DNA of 64,000 nt from Neofusicoccum parvum (lineage: Eukaryota; Ascomycota; Dothideomycetes; Botryosphaeriales; Botryosphaeriaceae): contig CP087206.1 in assembly GCA_020912385.1 (NCBI GenBank), positions 310,001-374,000 on the forward strand, read 5' to 3'. This document shows positions 55,231 through 64,000 of the stretch, in pieces; within the stretch, counting starts at the first letter, position 1; each line of letters begins with the position of its first letter. The translations under genes and the position numbers were made by a program. Under the pieces are notes generated by a model. That model did not search any database and was not told where the DNA came from. It worked only from the letters and a program-made list of their open reading frames with translations.

Positions 55231-55700
55231 TCCGGCGCCTCACCGGGCTCGAAAATAATCTCCGCCATCCTCCGCCTCACCCTCCTCCCCTCCTCCACCA
55301 CCTTCTCCTGCGCCTTCCCATTCCTCCTGCTCGACCTCACCATCGACCGCATTCACTTCGCCGCCCTCTCTACTCCAACCCGAACCTTGTGCTATCCCGC
55401 ATCGGCGGCTCCTGTGGCGCTCGCGCGAGAAGCACGCGTGCAGACAGTAGAACCGTATGTTCAGGTTCGCGGGGCGATTACCCTCGCCCTCAGCATCTAT
55501 GATTCTCTCCCTCTTCCTCCTCTAGAAGAAGGTAGAGCAGATCGGTATGCAGTCAGTTGGTCGGATAATTACTTAGGATGTGATGCCGGAGGATGTGGGG
55601 GCGTGGTGTGTGACACATTAGGATACGACGCCGTAGGATTAGAAGCAGGGATATAAGAAGCCACTATATGAGGAGTTGTAGGAGGAGGAGGAGGACCCAT
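55231..55700 (-). pseudogene. Possible decayed gene: Pro/Thr-rich mini-frame plus Cys/His segment
   Basis: On the minus strand, ATG at 55700 opens a 43-residue Pro/Thr/His-rich frame (start MGPPPPPTTPH, stop at 55569). A well-formed 51-nt intron-like segment follows (55522-55572: GTAATT donor, CTGAC, CTTCTAG acceptor). Beyond it one frame reads NIRFYCLHACFSRERHRSRR and CG, which looks protein-like. However, no choice of phase across the junction joins the two: the frame needed ends in a stop. Either the gene is broken, the model is wrong, or it is chance. No function can be given. Confidence 0.25.
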
Positions 55701-56371
55701 GCCGGATAACGCGGGTGGTCTAGGGGATAGAGCTCGTGGCTTCGCATGGTGGTTTTCATTGCCGTTGTCCCCCCTCTCCGCCTTTCACCTCAGTGCTCGT
55801 TAATCTCTTATGATCTGAGGTTTAGGGTCTCTTTGCCTCTCAACGGCCGGTGAGCAGGGCTACCTTGCGTGTCGAATCGAGCGGGATGTCTCCTTTAGTA
55901 GCTTGTTCTTAGTCGTGAAGCTCAATCATGATAAACGGTATGGAACGACGAATCCATGAAGTGGTTCATGCTTGTTTGGTAGATGAACAAAAACTGAGTA
56001 TGGTCCCTAGGCTGTTGACGGTAGTGTTCTTTCTGCGTCTAGCTACATCAAACGCCAAAGTTGATGTTCGTGTTGTTGCGCCAGAAGCAATTTCACGCTA
56101 AAAGCGCGACCTCATGTGATTTAAGAATTCATCCCATCCACGAGACGCAACACATGCCTAGCATCGCTTTGACGTCTCTAGAGTCATGTCTATTGCATTC
56201 GCTATCTCGGTATCATTGATCAAATGTTCCGCACTTCACCGGCGTCTTTGGCTCGCACCCTTGACCATGTCCTCCCGACGCCGACAAAATGCCTGCGAGC
56301 CCTCGCCCAGGCTCTGACAACCCAGAACGCCCGTATCCGAAAGTCGTTTGTGTGTTTGAAAGAAGAAAGGT
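55701..56371. other. Intergenic region downstream of CK2 beta
   Basis: 671 bp with no supportable gene. A tRNA-like 5' half at about 55711-55750 lacks a matching T arm. The last part before 56372 is the expected 3' UTR of the CK2 beta gene. Confidence 0.5.
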
Positions 56372-57733
56372 TTACAGCTGCTGTGTGCTAAGAGCAGCCT
56401 CGTAGCTCTCGGCCTCCTCGTCCATGTCCTCCAAGTCACCGTCATCGTCTTCATCCTCAAACCCCACTTCAACGCCGCTTTTCCTTAGTCGTAGCTTCAT
56501 CTCTTCCCTGCGATCGTCCTGCCACCGCTGCAGAGCAGCTGCCGCGTGCACCCTGAAACCAAAGACACGGGGTTCATAGCGGCGTTGGAACTTGGGCGGG
56601 AGCATGGCGGGGTAGACCTGGAAGAGGATGTTGTGGAAGGAGGTACCGAAGTAAGCGCCATCGATGGAAGCGTGACGAGAAGACTTGGGGTTGTAAAGGT
56701 CTTCACAACGGGCGCAGTAGAGTTTGACTGGGGACGTGTTGGGGACATCAGACTGTCCCATGGGCAGCAACGGCTGAGCATCGCACATTACTCGCGGGCA
56801 TTTGCCGAAGTCGGCCTTCTTGAACTTCTCAAGCTGCGTTCACGTCAGCATAGTGTCCTTGTCGGGAAGGAACCACGTGTACGTACCATCTTTGCCAGAC
56901 CTCGTGTGGTGACAATGTATCGCGCGTGCACCAGACCGTACAGATGCCTTGCAGACTTCTCGATCGCCTCCCTCATTTCGTCATCGCAATCGAGGTCGAA
57001 GACATCTGTGACAAGATCGAGTGCATATTGGTAGTATTGAACTTCAGTGTTGAGGCCCGTGAGGTTGAATCGATCGGTGAGGTATTCTTCGTCGATTTCG
57101 CAAAAGTACTCGTTACCGCGAGAGGAGATGAACTGCAGCAATCAAAATTAGCACGTAGTCCCACGAGGTCACTTTAACTGAGAACAAGCCCTGAAAGTGC
57201 AAGCGAAGCCTAGGAACCGGTAGAGGCCGTTTGACTGCGGGAAAACGACGTCGACTCCGAGATGGCCTGGAATTACTGACATCTCCCGGCCAGGGAGCGG
57301 GAAGCAGTATTCACTGCTTTGTGAAGAATATGCGTCCGAAGGATGCTGGATTGGTAGGCTTTGTCCAGTAGAATACTCCTGGCATTCGCGTTCGAAGCGG
57401 TTGATGCGCTCGCAAGCCATCATCTTGTGCGTGTCCATCCTCGCTTCCTGTCCAAGACCAGGCCGCTTCCGAGTGTTCCTGGTTCTGCCAAACCTGCCAA
57501 AATGCAGTCGCGTGAGGCGTGCGCGCTCGTGGGGATCGTCGGAAGTCGACATGGCCGGCGGTTGGGCTCGGCGAGTGGTCGCGAGTCGAGCGGTGGGGCG
57601 CAGGCGACGATGGGGACTGGCTGAGGCCCGCGTGAAGGAGCACAAGGCATGGAGAAAACAAGAGAAATGCACCTACCCAATCGCGCCAGTAGCTGGTGTA
57701 GTCGCTGTCGGTCTCGCTGTTGAAGTCGTCCAT
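56372..57733 (-). CDS. CKB1: Casein kinase 2 regulatory beta subunit
   Basis: Dimeric regulatory subunit of protein kinase CK2, in nucleus and cytoplasm. Exons 57677-57733, 56887-57132 and 56372-56833 give 254 residues. The N-terminus MDDFNSETDSDYTSYWRDW, then FISSRGNEYFCEIDEEYL, is diagnostic. The zinc-binding set C-x4-C (CPRVMC) and C-x2-C (CARC) is intact, followed by GAYFGTSFHNILFQVYP. The acidic tail (EDEDDDGDLEDMDEE) is a likely CK2 target. The first intron is 544 nt, against 53 nt for the second. The frames open inside it (for example 57169-57672) overlap in several phases and are not credible exons. Confidence 0.97.
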
Positions 57734-58428
57734 GGCTGCTGCCGACTTGCAGGTTGGCGGGGCTGGTGCGGTGTAGAGACCCGAAAACGCGTCAAGCTAA
57801 TGCGCGCAGAGGGCCCCAGCAGAGACGGTGAGGTTGCAGTGAGCGGAAGGCACTGTGCGCGGTACCGGGATCGGTAGTGGCACTTTGATGTGGCAGTGGC
57901 AGGTTGAAGTGGGATGTCGATCTCACAGCCCAGGTGTTGCCGGCCGGCCTTGGCATGCCGCCCGCGGAGCCTCAACCACGCGTCTGTGCGCCATGCGCCT
58001 GGCCGACTGCTTAAGGCAAGAACCATCAAGCTCCCCGCTCTGCTTGTAGAATCCCGAAACAAAAAAAAAATGTACTAAAAGAACAAATGTGGCCACACAG
58101 GATTCAGTAACACCAATGCTGAAAGAAGCAAACCTGCCTGGCCAGCGCACAGGACACATTAGACCTCCTCTACCTTTTGTCAACGTCATTGCAGGAACGC
58201 AGTTGAGCAATTTGTGTTCTGAGATCATGGGCGGCTTTTTGGGTAAATTTCAAGGGAATGGCATAAAGGGCTCCCGTTCACTGGCACGATTCCATCCTCT
58301 TTTCCTGGCGGAGGAGTGAGGCCATGGTTGCAGTAGCACCGATCTGTTGGCACAAGCCTCCATTGCCCATTTGCCAGTAGTATACAGCCAGAATTGTACA
58401 ATCAAAAATATGTGAACCGCTGTCTCGT
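57734..58428. other. Intergenic region, no gene seen
   Basis: 695 bp between the CK2 beta start and the uL2m stop, both minus strand. It is expected to hold the CK2 beta promoter and the uL2m 3' UTR. No motif was recognised beyond short A/T runs. Confidence 0.6.
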
Positions 58429-59616
58429 TTATTTGTTCTTTGACCTCCTCTTGCCCTGGTTTCTCGGCCGCTCCTGCACCAACCACTTGTTCGGGTTCCT
58501 CTTCTTGCGAGTCTTGTAACCACCTTTGGCCTGGGAGAATCATTAGTATCCTGCTACTTTGCAAAAAAAAGGCTGGCAATCTAGACTTACTGGCACTCCC
58601 CAAGGGCTGACCGGGTGAACGTTACCCTTGGATTTACCTCTACCACCACCGTGAGGATGATCAGCCGCGTTCATGGCCAAGCCTCTGACGGAAGGCCTCC
58701 TGCCCAGCCATCGCGATCTACCGGCCTTTCCGAGCTGTCTGAAGTGGTGGTGTTGGTTGCTGGCGACTCCAATAGTGGCACAAGCGTCCTTGTCGCATCT
58801 TCTGAGCTCTCCGCTCTGGAGGCGAACCGTGACATCCCGAACCTTCTGTCCAATCTCTCCCTTGGAAATTACAGTTGCGTAGGTACCAGCGCTGCGGCAG
58901 AACACGGCCTTCTTGTTCTTTGTTGAGCCAACACAGAACACCTGCGTACCGAGCGGCACCATGTGCAAAGGGAGGCAGTTGCCACGGAAAGCAGTTTTCG
59001 CTGCAAGCATACCGGGATCAAGGGTTCCGCCCATGGAGCTGAACAGGTAACCAGGAATGCCAGACAAGAAGCTCTCCACAACGTCGCCCGGCATCATCCC
59101 CTCCGCAGCGACAATGTAGCTCACTTTCTTTGTCTTCTGGTGCTTGAGCAGAGCAATATGGGCACTCCGGTTGGGGTCATATTCAATGCGCTCAACGACT
59201 TGCTTGCCTGGCTCGAGACGCTTGAAGTCGACGATGCGTACCCTACGCTTGTGACCGCCTCCACGATGCCTGACCGTGACCTGCCCAGAGCTGTTTCTGC
59301 CTCCCTTCCCATGGCCAGTCTTCGGGAATGTAAGCGCCTTGTAGGGCCGGCCCTTCCACAGATGGTCGTTGACAGGGCGCCTCAGGTGTCGCAGACCGGG
59401 CGTTCTAGGCGTGTAGGTCTTCAATTGGATTGCGCCGCTTCTCCGCGACGGAGCATTGCTCTGGAACTGGGTTTCGGGTGTTGAAACACGCGGTTTGACG
59501 GGGTTCGCAGCAGTAGTGCGGGCGGTGGCCGACGCAGCGGCGTAGGTGCGGATGGAGTTGACGAGGCCGTTGGAGGCAAGGCCTGCCCGCCGCAGGGCAG
59601 CCCGGGGTTGCAGCAT
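58429..59616 (-). CDS. RML2: Mitochondrial ribosomal protein uL2m
   Basis: Large-subunit protein near the peptidyl-transferase centre of the mitochondrial ribosome. Exons 58591-59616 and 58429-58530, with a 60-nt intron containing a CTAAT branch site, give 375 residues. The first ~45 residues are Ala/Arg-rich without acidic residues, a mitochondrial presequence. The RNA-binding core shows GRNSSGQVTVRHRGGGHKRR, then GEIGQKV and NAADHPHGGGRGKSKG, the universal L2 signature, then WGVPAKGGYKTRKK across the splice junction. It is divergent from the cyclin gene across 954 bp. Confidence 0.97.
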
Positions 59617-60570
59617 GTGTGGTCGGAGGCGTTTTTGCGTTTAGGGTCCCATTGGAGGTGTACGGGGGAGGGGGAGGATGAGGGTGGGCTCCGCGGCGGT
59701 GCCTCACGCTGGACGGCGAGCAGCTGGTAGGCTAGATGTCGAGAAATCTATCGCGCGCCCGTCGCACGAGCACGCTAGCCGCATCCAGCGTAACGTCGTT
59801 TGGAGCACTCACGCAGCGCGCCGTCACGAACGCGCTCCTGACCGCCCGCCGACACCAGCGCCGTCACCGCAGCAGCTCGCCGGCTTCGCGCGCACATCCG
59901 GCTCTGCCTGCAGGTCCGCAACGCGTCGCTGCGCTGCCCGACGGTAGCCCGCGCGTGACAGCAGCGAACCCGTCGCGTGTCGCTTCGCCTGTGGTCTCTG
60001 GCGGCTGCCGCACTACGGTTGCCCGGTTGGCGGCCCTCGCACGCACCGCGCCCGCCCGATGCGCGCTAGTGACATAAGCCGACAGCCATAACAAACTCGC
60101 TTTCCACCACAGCGACTTCCTCAAATACCACCCACCGCTAGCCGGCTCCCCGCAACGCAACCACCTCCCACTGCCTCCCGGTTGCACCATCGCCCAGGCC
60201 GTCCCTCGCTCCACGTCGGTCGCGCTTTTGCACCGAGCTTTTCTTGCCCGCCGCGTCCATCGCCCTTCACCTCCGCCACGACGATACACTGGAGCGTGTC
60301 CAGGTACTGCATGCTCCCCGCATTTCTCACAGCACCTACACGACCACCGCCTATCCTCGCCGATACAGCTACCGTTGTAACGATAGATGTGCGTCGCGTC
60401 TCGGGGGCGAATGTTGACTTTTTTGCCGGATCCGGAAATACTGACGTTGGGCCTCCTCATCAGAACCTATCCACAACATACACGTCCGTTAGAGCATTCG
60501 GCCTTAGCCTTTCACCAGCTTCGATACCCAGAGATTCCCAATTGCAGTAGCTTTGCTATAACCAGCCACA
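59617..60570. promoter_or_regulatory. Divergent promoter region of uL2m and cyclin B
   Basis: 954 bp between opposed start codons. The part next to the cyclin has a C-rich then mixed leader. Overlapping frames (59864-60460 minus and others) have no domain. No sharp promoter motif was seen. Confidence 0.5.
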
Positions 60571-62256
60571 ATGCCTCCTGTAAGTCAATGCACGCCCCAC
60601 GTAAACAAACACCCGTGACCCCGGTCTGCCATGATGCACCCACAACCCACCACAACACGTCAATCGCGTCGCTTCTAACACGCCATACCAGGCACGGCCC
60701 ACTAGCCGTCGTACCGTCGCGAACGAGAATGACGAAAACGCGGGAACGACACGTCTGACGCGTGCCAAGGCTGCCGCCTTGACGTCGTCGCATGACGCCT
60801 CTGCTGCCGACCCGCCTAAGAAGATTGCAACCAAGAAGGCCACGACCACCACCGCCGGCACCACCCGGAAGAGGAACGCGTTGGGCGATGTCACGAACGC
60901 GAAGGGAGAGGCTGGTGATGCGAAGGGTGGAAAGGATGGCAAGGAGTTGAAGAAGCCGTTGACTGCCAAGCGCGGTGCCGTCGCGCAAGCTGCGGCTCCC
61001 ACTGGCGTGACAAAGGCTTCCAAGACGACTTCGACGCGTTCTGTTCTCGGTGCCAAGAAGGAGACTACGATCAAGCGTCCTGCCAGCGGATCCGGTACTG
61101 TTGGCGGCGCGACCAAGAAGCGCGTCACTACCACGACCAAGGAGAAGGAGACCATCAAGGAGGAGGAGGAGGACGTGCCGGCTAGCGAGAATGTCGCCCC
61201 CAAGCAGGCTAAGTCGAAGACGGAAGTCAAGGTTGCGGAACCTGTCGTCGAGGCTCCCTCGAAGCCTGAGCCTGCGCCTGCCAAGGCCGCCCCCGTCCCT
61301 GAAGTGAAGGAAACCGATATCGATGACAAGTACGACTTGGAGATCCCCGACCTTGATGAGGAGGATGCCAACGATCCTTTGATGGTTTCTGAGTATGTCT
61401 GCGAGATCTTCGACTACCTACGGGAACTGGAGATCGCCACCATGGCCAACCCTGACTACATGGACAACCAGTCCGAGCTGGAATGGAAGATGCGCGGTAT
61501 CTTGGTTGACTGGCTGCTCGAGGTACACACCCGCTTCCGCCTTCTTCCCGAAACTCTCTTCCTGGCCGTCAACATCATCGACCGTTTCCTGTCCCGCAAG
61601 GTTGTCCAGCTCGACCGTCTTCAGCTCGTTGGTGTCACCGCCATGTTCATTGCTTCCAAGTACGAGGAAGTCCTCTCGCCCCACGTCCAGAACTTCCGTC
61701 ACGTCGCCGATGATGGCTTCACTGAGGAGGAGATCCTCAGTGCTGAGCGCTTCGTCCTTGCCGCCCTGGACTATGACCTGAGCTACCCCAACCCGATGAA
61801 CTTCCTTCGTAGGATATCCAAGGCCGACAACTACGACATCCAGACGCGTACCCTTGGCAAGTACCTTCTTGAGATCAGCTGCCTTGACCACCGTTTCATC
61901 GCCTATCCCCCGAGCCAGATCTCTGCCGCTGCCATGTACCTTGCCCGCCTGGTTCTCGACCGTGGAGAGTGGGACGCCGTCCTTGCCCACTACGCCGGCT
62001 ACACCGAGGAGGAGATCAGGCCTGTCCTTGAACTCATGATCGACTACCTCAAGGCTCCTGTTGTCCACGAGGCCTTCTTCAAGAAGTATGCTAGCAAGAA
62101 GTTCCTCAAGGGTAAGTCAACATTCATCCAATGTGTGCGCAACGTGATGCTAACTCGATTCCAGCCTCGATCGTCCTTCGCCAATGGGCCAAGAAGTACT
62201 GCGTGGAGCCGACCAGCGCGTCGAAGGAGGCCAAGCCCACCAAGTCTCTCTCGTAG
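60571..62256 (+). CDS. nimE: G2/mitotic B-type cyclin (NimE/Cdc13 type)
   Basis: Activating subunit of Cdk1 for entry into mitosis, nuclear. Exons 60571-60579 (MPP only), 60692-62111 and 62165-62256 give 506 residues. A destruction box RNALGDVTN at residues 64-72 marks it for APC/C-driven proteolysis. The Lys/Thr/Ala-rich, acidic N-terminal half is disordered. The cyclin N box has the hallmark MRGILVDWLLEVHTRF and LFLAVNIIDRFLS, and the C box follows from PNPMNFLRRISKAD. The last intron (53 nt, GCTAAC branch) precedes the ASIVLRQWAKKY end. The nine-base first coding exon is supported by a perfect CCT|GTAAGT donor, a CTAAC branch site and the MPPAR-type start of related fungal cyclins. Confidence 0.97.
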
Positions 62257-63924
62257 TGCACGAGTGGAGCTTGATGGCGGGATCTCTTTCTACTTCTCAT
62301 GTTCTGTGCTCATGATCTTCCGACGAACACGACACCGTGGGCAACATGGCAACCCGTGGGTGTGGGTTATGCACTGTGGCCACTTCTATTCCTCCTCATC
62401 ATCGGCGTAATCGGATCGGGCAAGGGTCTGAGTTGTTTATTTACTTCATGCGGGGCTGGCGGGCGTAATCGTGGGGCGCAATACCGGCTGCTCTTTATTC
62501 TCTGGATAAAATCCCCTTCTGGCTATGTCTAAGGTAGATCTCAGCGGCGAGCAGGCAAAAAAGGCCAACACCGGTGGTCATTCCTAGCAATGGTTTACCG
62601 TGTTAGACTTAATTCTGCTTACTACCTTTTCTTCCATCTAAGAAACGGGAACGGGGGCGATGAGAGTTTCTTGGGAGGCTTCATTGCTTGCTGGCTGGCT
62701 GCGGGTCATGTAAACTTTTTAAATGGGGAGCCTCTTTCTTGGTTATTGTGTCGTGCACTGGTGTTCACTGGGATTGCGTGGTTGCGCTGGGTTTTGATGG
62801 TTAGCGGGCTGGTCGAGGTTTGATGTGCTACGTTCTTGGGCAATTGGTGGTGACGATGGTTCCGAGTGTGCTTGTTTTTCAGCATCCTCGATGTGCATAG
62901 CTTGAGGATGGATTGATTCATTGGTTCACGCGTCGGTCTCTCTTGAACTAGCCGTCCCTTTTCGGACCTTCTCCTGAGCTTGAATGGCGGGAGAGAGGAC
63001 AATGGCGTGATTTACACATACGGCAGTACGTTGTTGTGATGGACGAGAGCGCGCGATGGCGATTCGCGATGCCTCGGCAAAGCGCACACTAACGCGCCTT
63101 AGATCCGCGGTCAATCAATGTTGTCATCGAGATCACGATGCGCGCCTACACGACGCATCCGCGTCACGAACGCCTCGCGAACACGCTTCACGGACCACCC
63201 CGCTTCCTTCTCGCATCCCTCACGTCACACACACGTCCTCAAACACACGCATAAACAAGCCCCGTGCGAGAGAGGCGGCAAGGGTACATACCCGCTGTGC
63301 CCGAGCCCCCAGCGGCCCCCACTTTACTGACTTCCATCGCTTCCCTTCCAGCAACGCGGGCGCGGCGCTTGCGTCGGTGTCTCTGGCCTGCTGCATCCGG
63401 CGAGGACTCTCCTCCGGCTTGTTCTGCTCCCTTGGCCCGCACGCGTTTCACCAGGACGAAAAGAGGTGCGCGTCAACTCTGCATCATTCCCTTCTTAATT
63501 TTTCGAGGGGGACACTGTCTCTCCGTTCCTTGCTCAAGGGACCGGTCAGCCGCCGTTACCCAGGCAGCGTTGTTTGGACGCGTGCTTTTTCTGGAAGGTT
63601 GAGAGAATAACTGTGGGGCGTGCACCAACACACACCCTCGTCGGCTGCTCAGGGACTACTACTGTGGGGCGGGCCTGTTGCAGGTTGTGCATCACGGTTC
63701 TGACGCTGGCTTCGTGTTGCGTGGGGTTACGGAGGGGACCGAGTGCTGCTTCTTCATCGAACACCGTCTGACTGCGTTCAGGACGAGAGGGGAATCAAGT
63801 TCGCCGGGGCTGGTTGGTCGGCTGAACGCGCCGGTCGGTCAGCTGTCTTCTTGAGCTCTGGGGAAAGGAAGATTGGAAGCACGCCGAGTAGGGAGCATTC
63901 GAGGCCGTGGGCAAGGAAAGAAGA
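62257..63924. other. Cyclin 3' flank and upstream region of the last gene
   Basis: 1.7 kb with no supportable gene. The first ~700 bp are T/G-rich and look like a 3' UTR plus spacer. The frames at 63.0-63.6 kb overlap on both strands and have no domain. Confidence 0.55.
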
Positions 63925-64000
63925 ATGGCGGAGCCCAAGGAGATAGCAGAACGCTATCCGCAGTCCTGCCCCTTCTGCACCATCTCCGCTGCCTATCCGC
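63925..64000 (+). CDS. Probable HIT-domain protein, N-terminus only
   Basis: The ATG at 63925 opens 25 codons that reach the window edge: MAEPKEIAERYPQS then CPFCTISAAYP. A C-P-F-C-x-I motif a few residues after the start is typical of fungal histidine-triad (nucleotide hydrolase/transferase) proteins, where it forms half of a zinc site. The HIT motif itself would lie beyond the window, so the family call rests on this short match. A preceding AAGA gives an acceptable start context. Confidence 0.55.
   Translation, partial: MAEPKEIAERYPQSCPFCTISAAYP

Noticed and set aside
55711..55750. tRNA-like 5' half with an A-box resemblance
   Set aside because: The anticodon stem pairs poorly and no T arm, B box or complementary acceptor strand follows within tRNA distance.

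Overview
The window looks like nuclear DNA of a filamentous ascomycete (Pezizomycotina; I cannot fix the class from sequence alone). The evidence is the gene set (Zn(II)2Cys6 regulator, TrpD, TRAPPC11, Rxt2, a Vrl1-like VPS9/ankyrin/PX protein, NimE-type cyclin B), mostly 50-130 nt introns with GT(A/G)(A/C)G donors and CTAAC/CTGAC-like branch sites, GC-rich coding sequence, and genes on both strands without operons.

Layout. 1-1,712: 5' part of a Zn2Cys6 transcription factor (minus), running off the left edge. 1,713-8,171: 6.4 kb with no convincing gene, including a very GC-rich stretch and a cluster of simple repeats. 8,172-10,599: D-2-hydroxyacid dehydrogenase (minus) with unusually long introns. 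12,239-16,748: divergent pair MAK21/NOC1 (minus) and trpD (plus) sharing about 286 bp. 16,749-22,757: gene-poor, with one tRNA-Ser(AGA). 22,758-26,174: a secreted repeat protein with 56 consecutive 15-bp units. 27,342-27,598: a two-exon, 63-residue, eight-cysteine secreted peptide that a plain ORF scan misses. 29,174-30,780: FMN-dependent L-2-hydroxyacid oxidase ending in AKL. 31,350-32,999: a coiled-coil protein with a conserved fungal C-terminal domain. 34,337-36,668: divergent prefoldin subunit 1 and alkaline ceramidase. 37,537-38,673: mitochondrial glycine carrier Hem25. 39,270-45,358: divergent TRAPPC11 and Rxt2. 46,045-50,095: the Vrl1-like protein. 50,639-53,704: convergent SGT2 and TMA20. 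56,372-57,733: CK2 beta. 58,429-62,256: divergent mitochondrial uL2m and B-type cyclin. 63,925-64,000: start of a probable HIT-domain protein.

Most genes are core housekeeping functions: ribosome biogenesis and translation (Mak21, uL2m, Tma20), protein folding and targeting (prefoldin, Sgt2), endosome/Golgi traffic (TRAPPC11, Vrl1-like), cell cycle and signalling (cyclin B, CK2 beta), chromatin (Rxt2), and amino-acid, haem and sphingolipid metabolism (TrpD, Hem25, ceramidase). The accessory-looking part is about 16.7-28 kb, where gene density falls and the two secreted proteins sit. I found no operon-like, CRISPR-like or recognisable transposon structure. Gene models were joined by hand from splice motifs and reading frame; the complete CDS models listed sum to a multiple of three.
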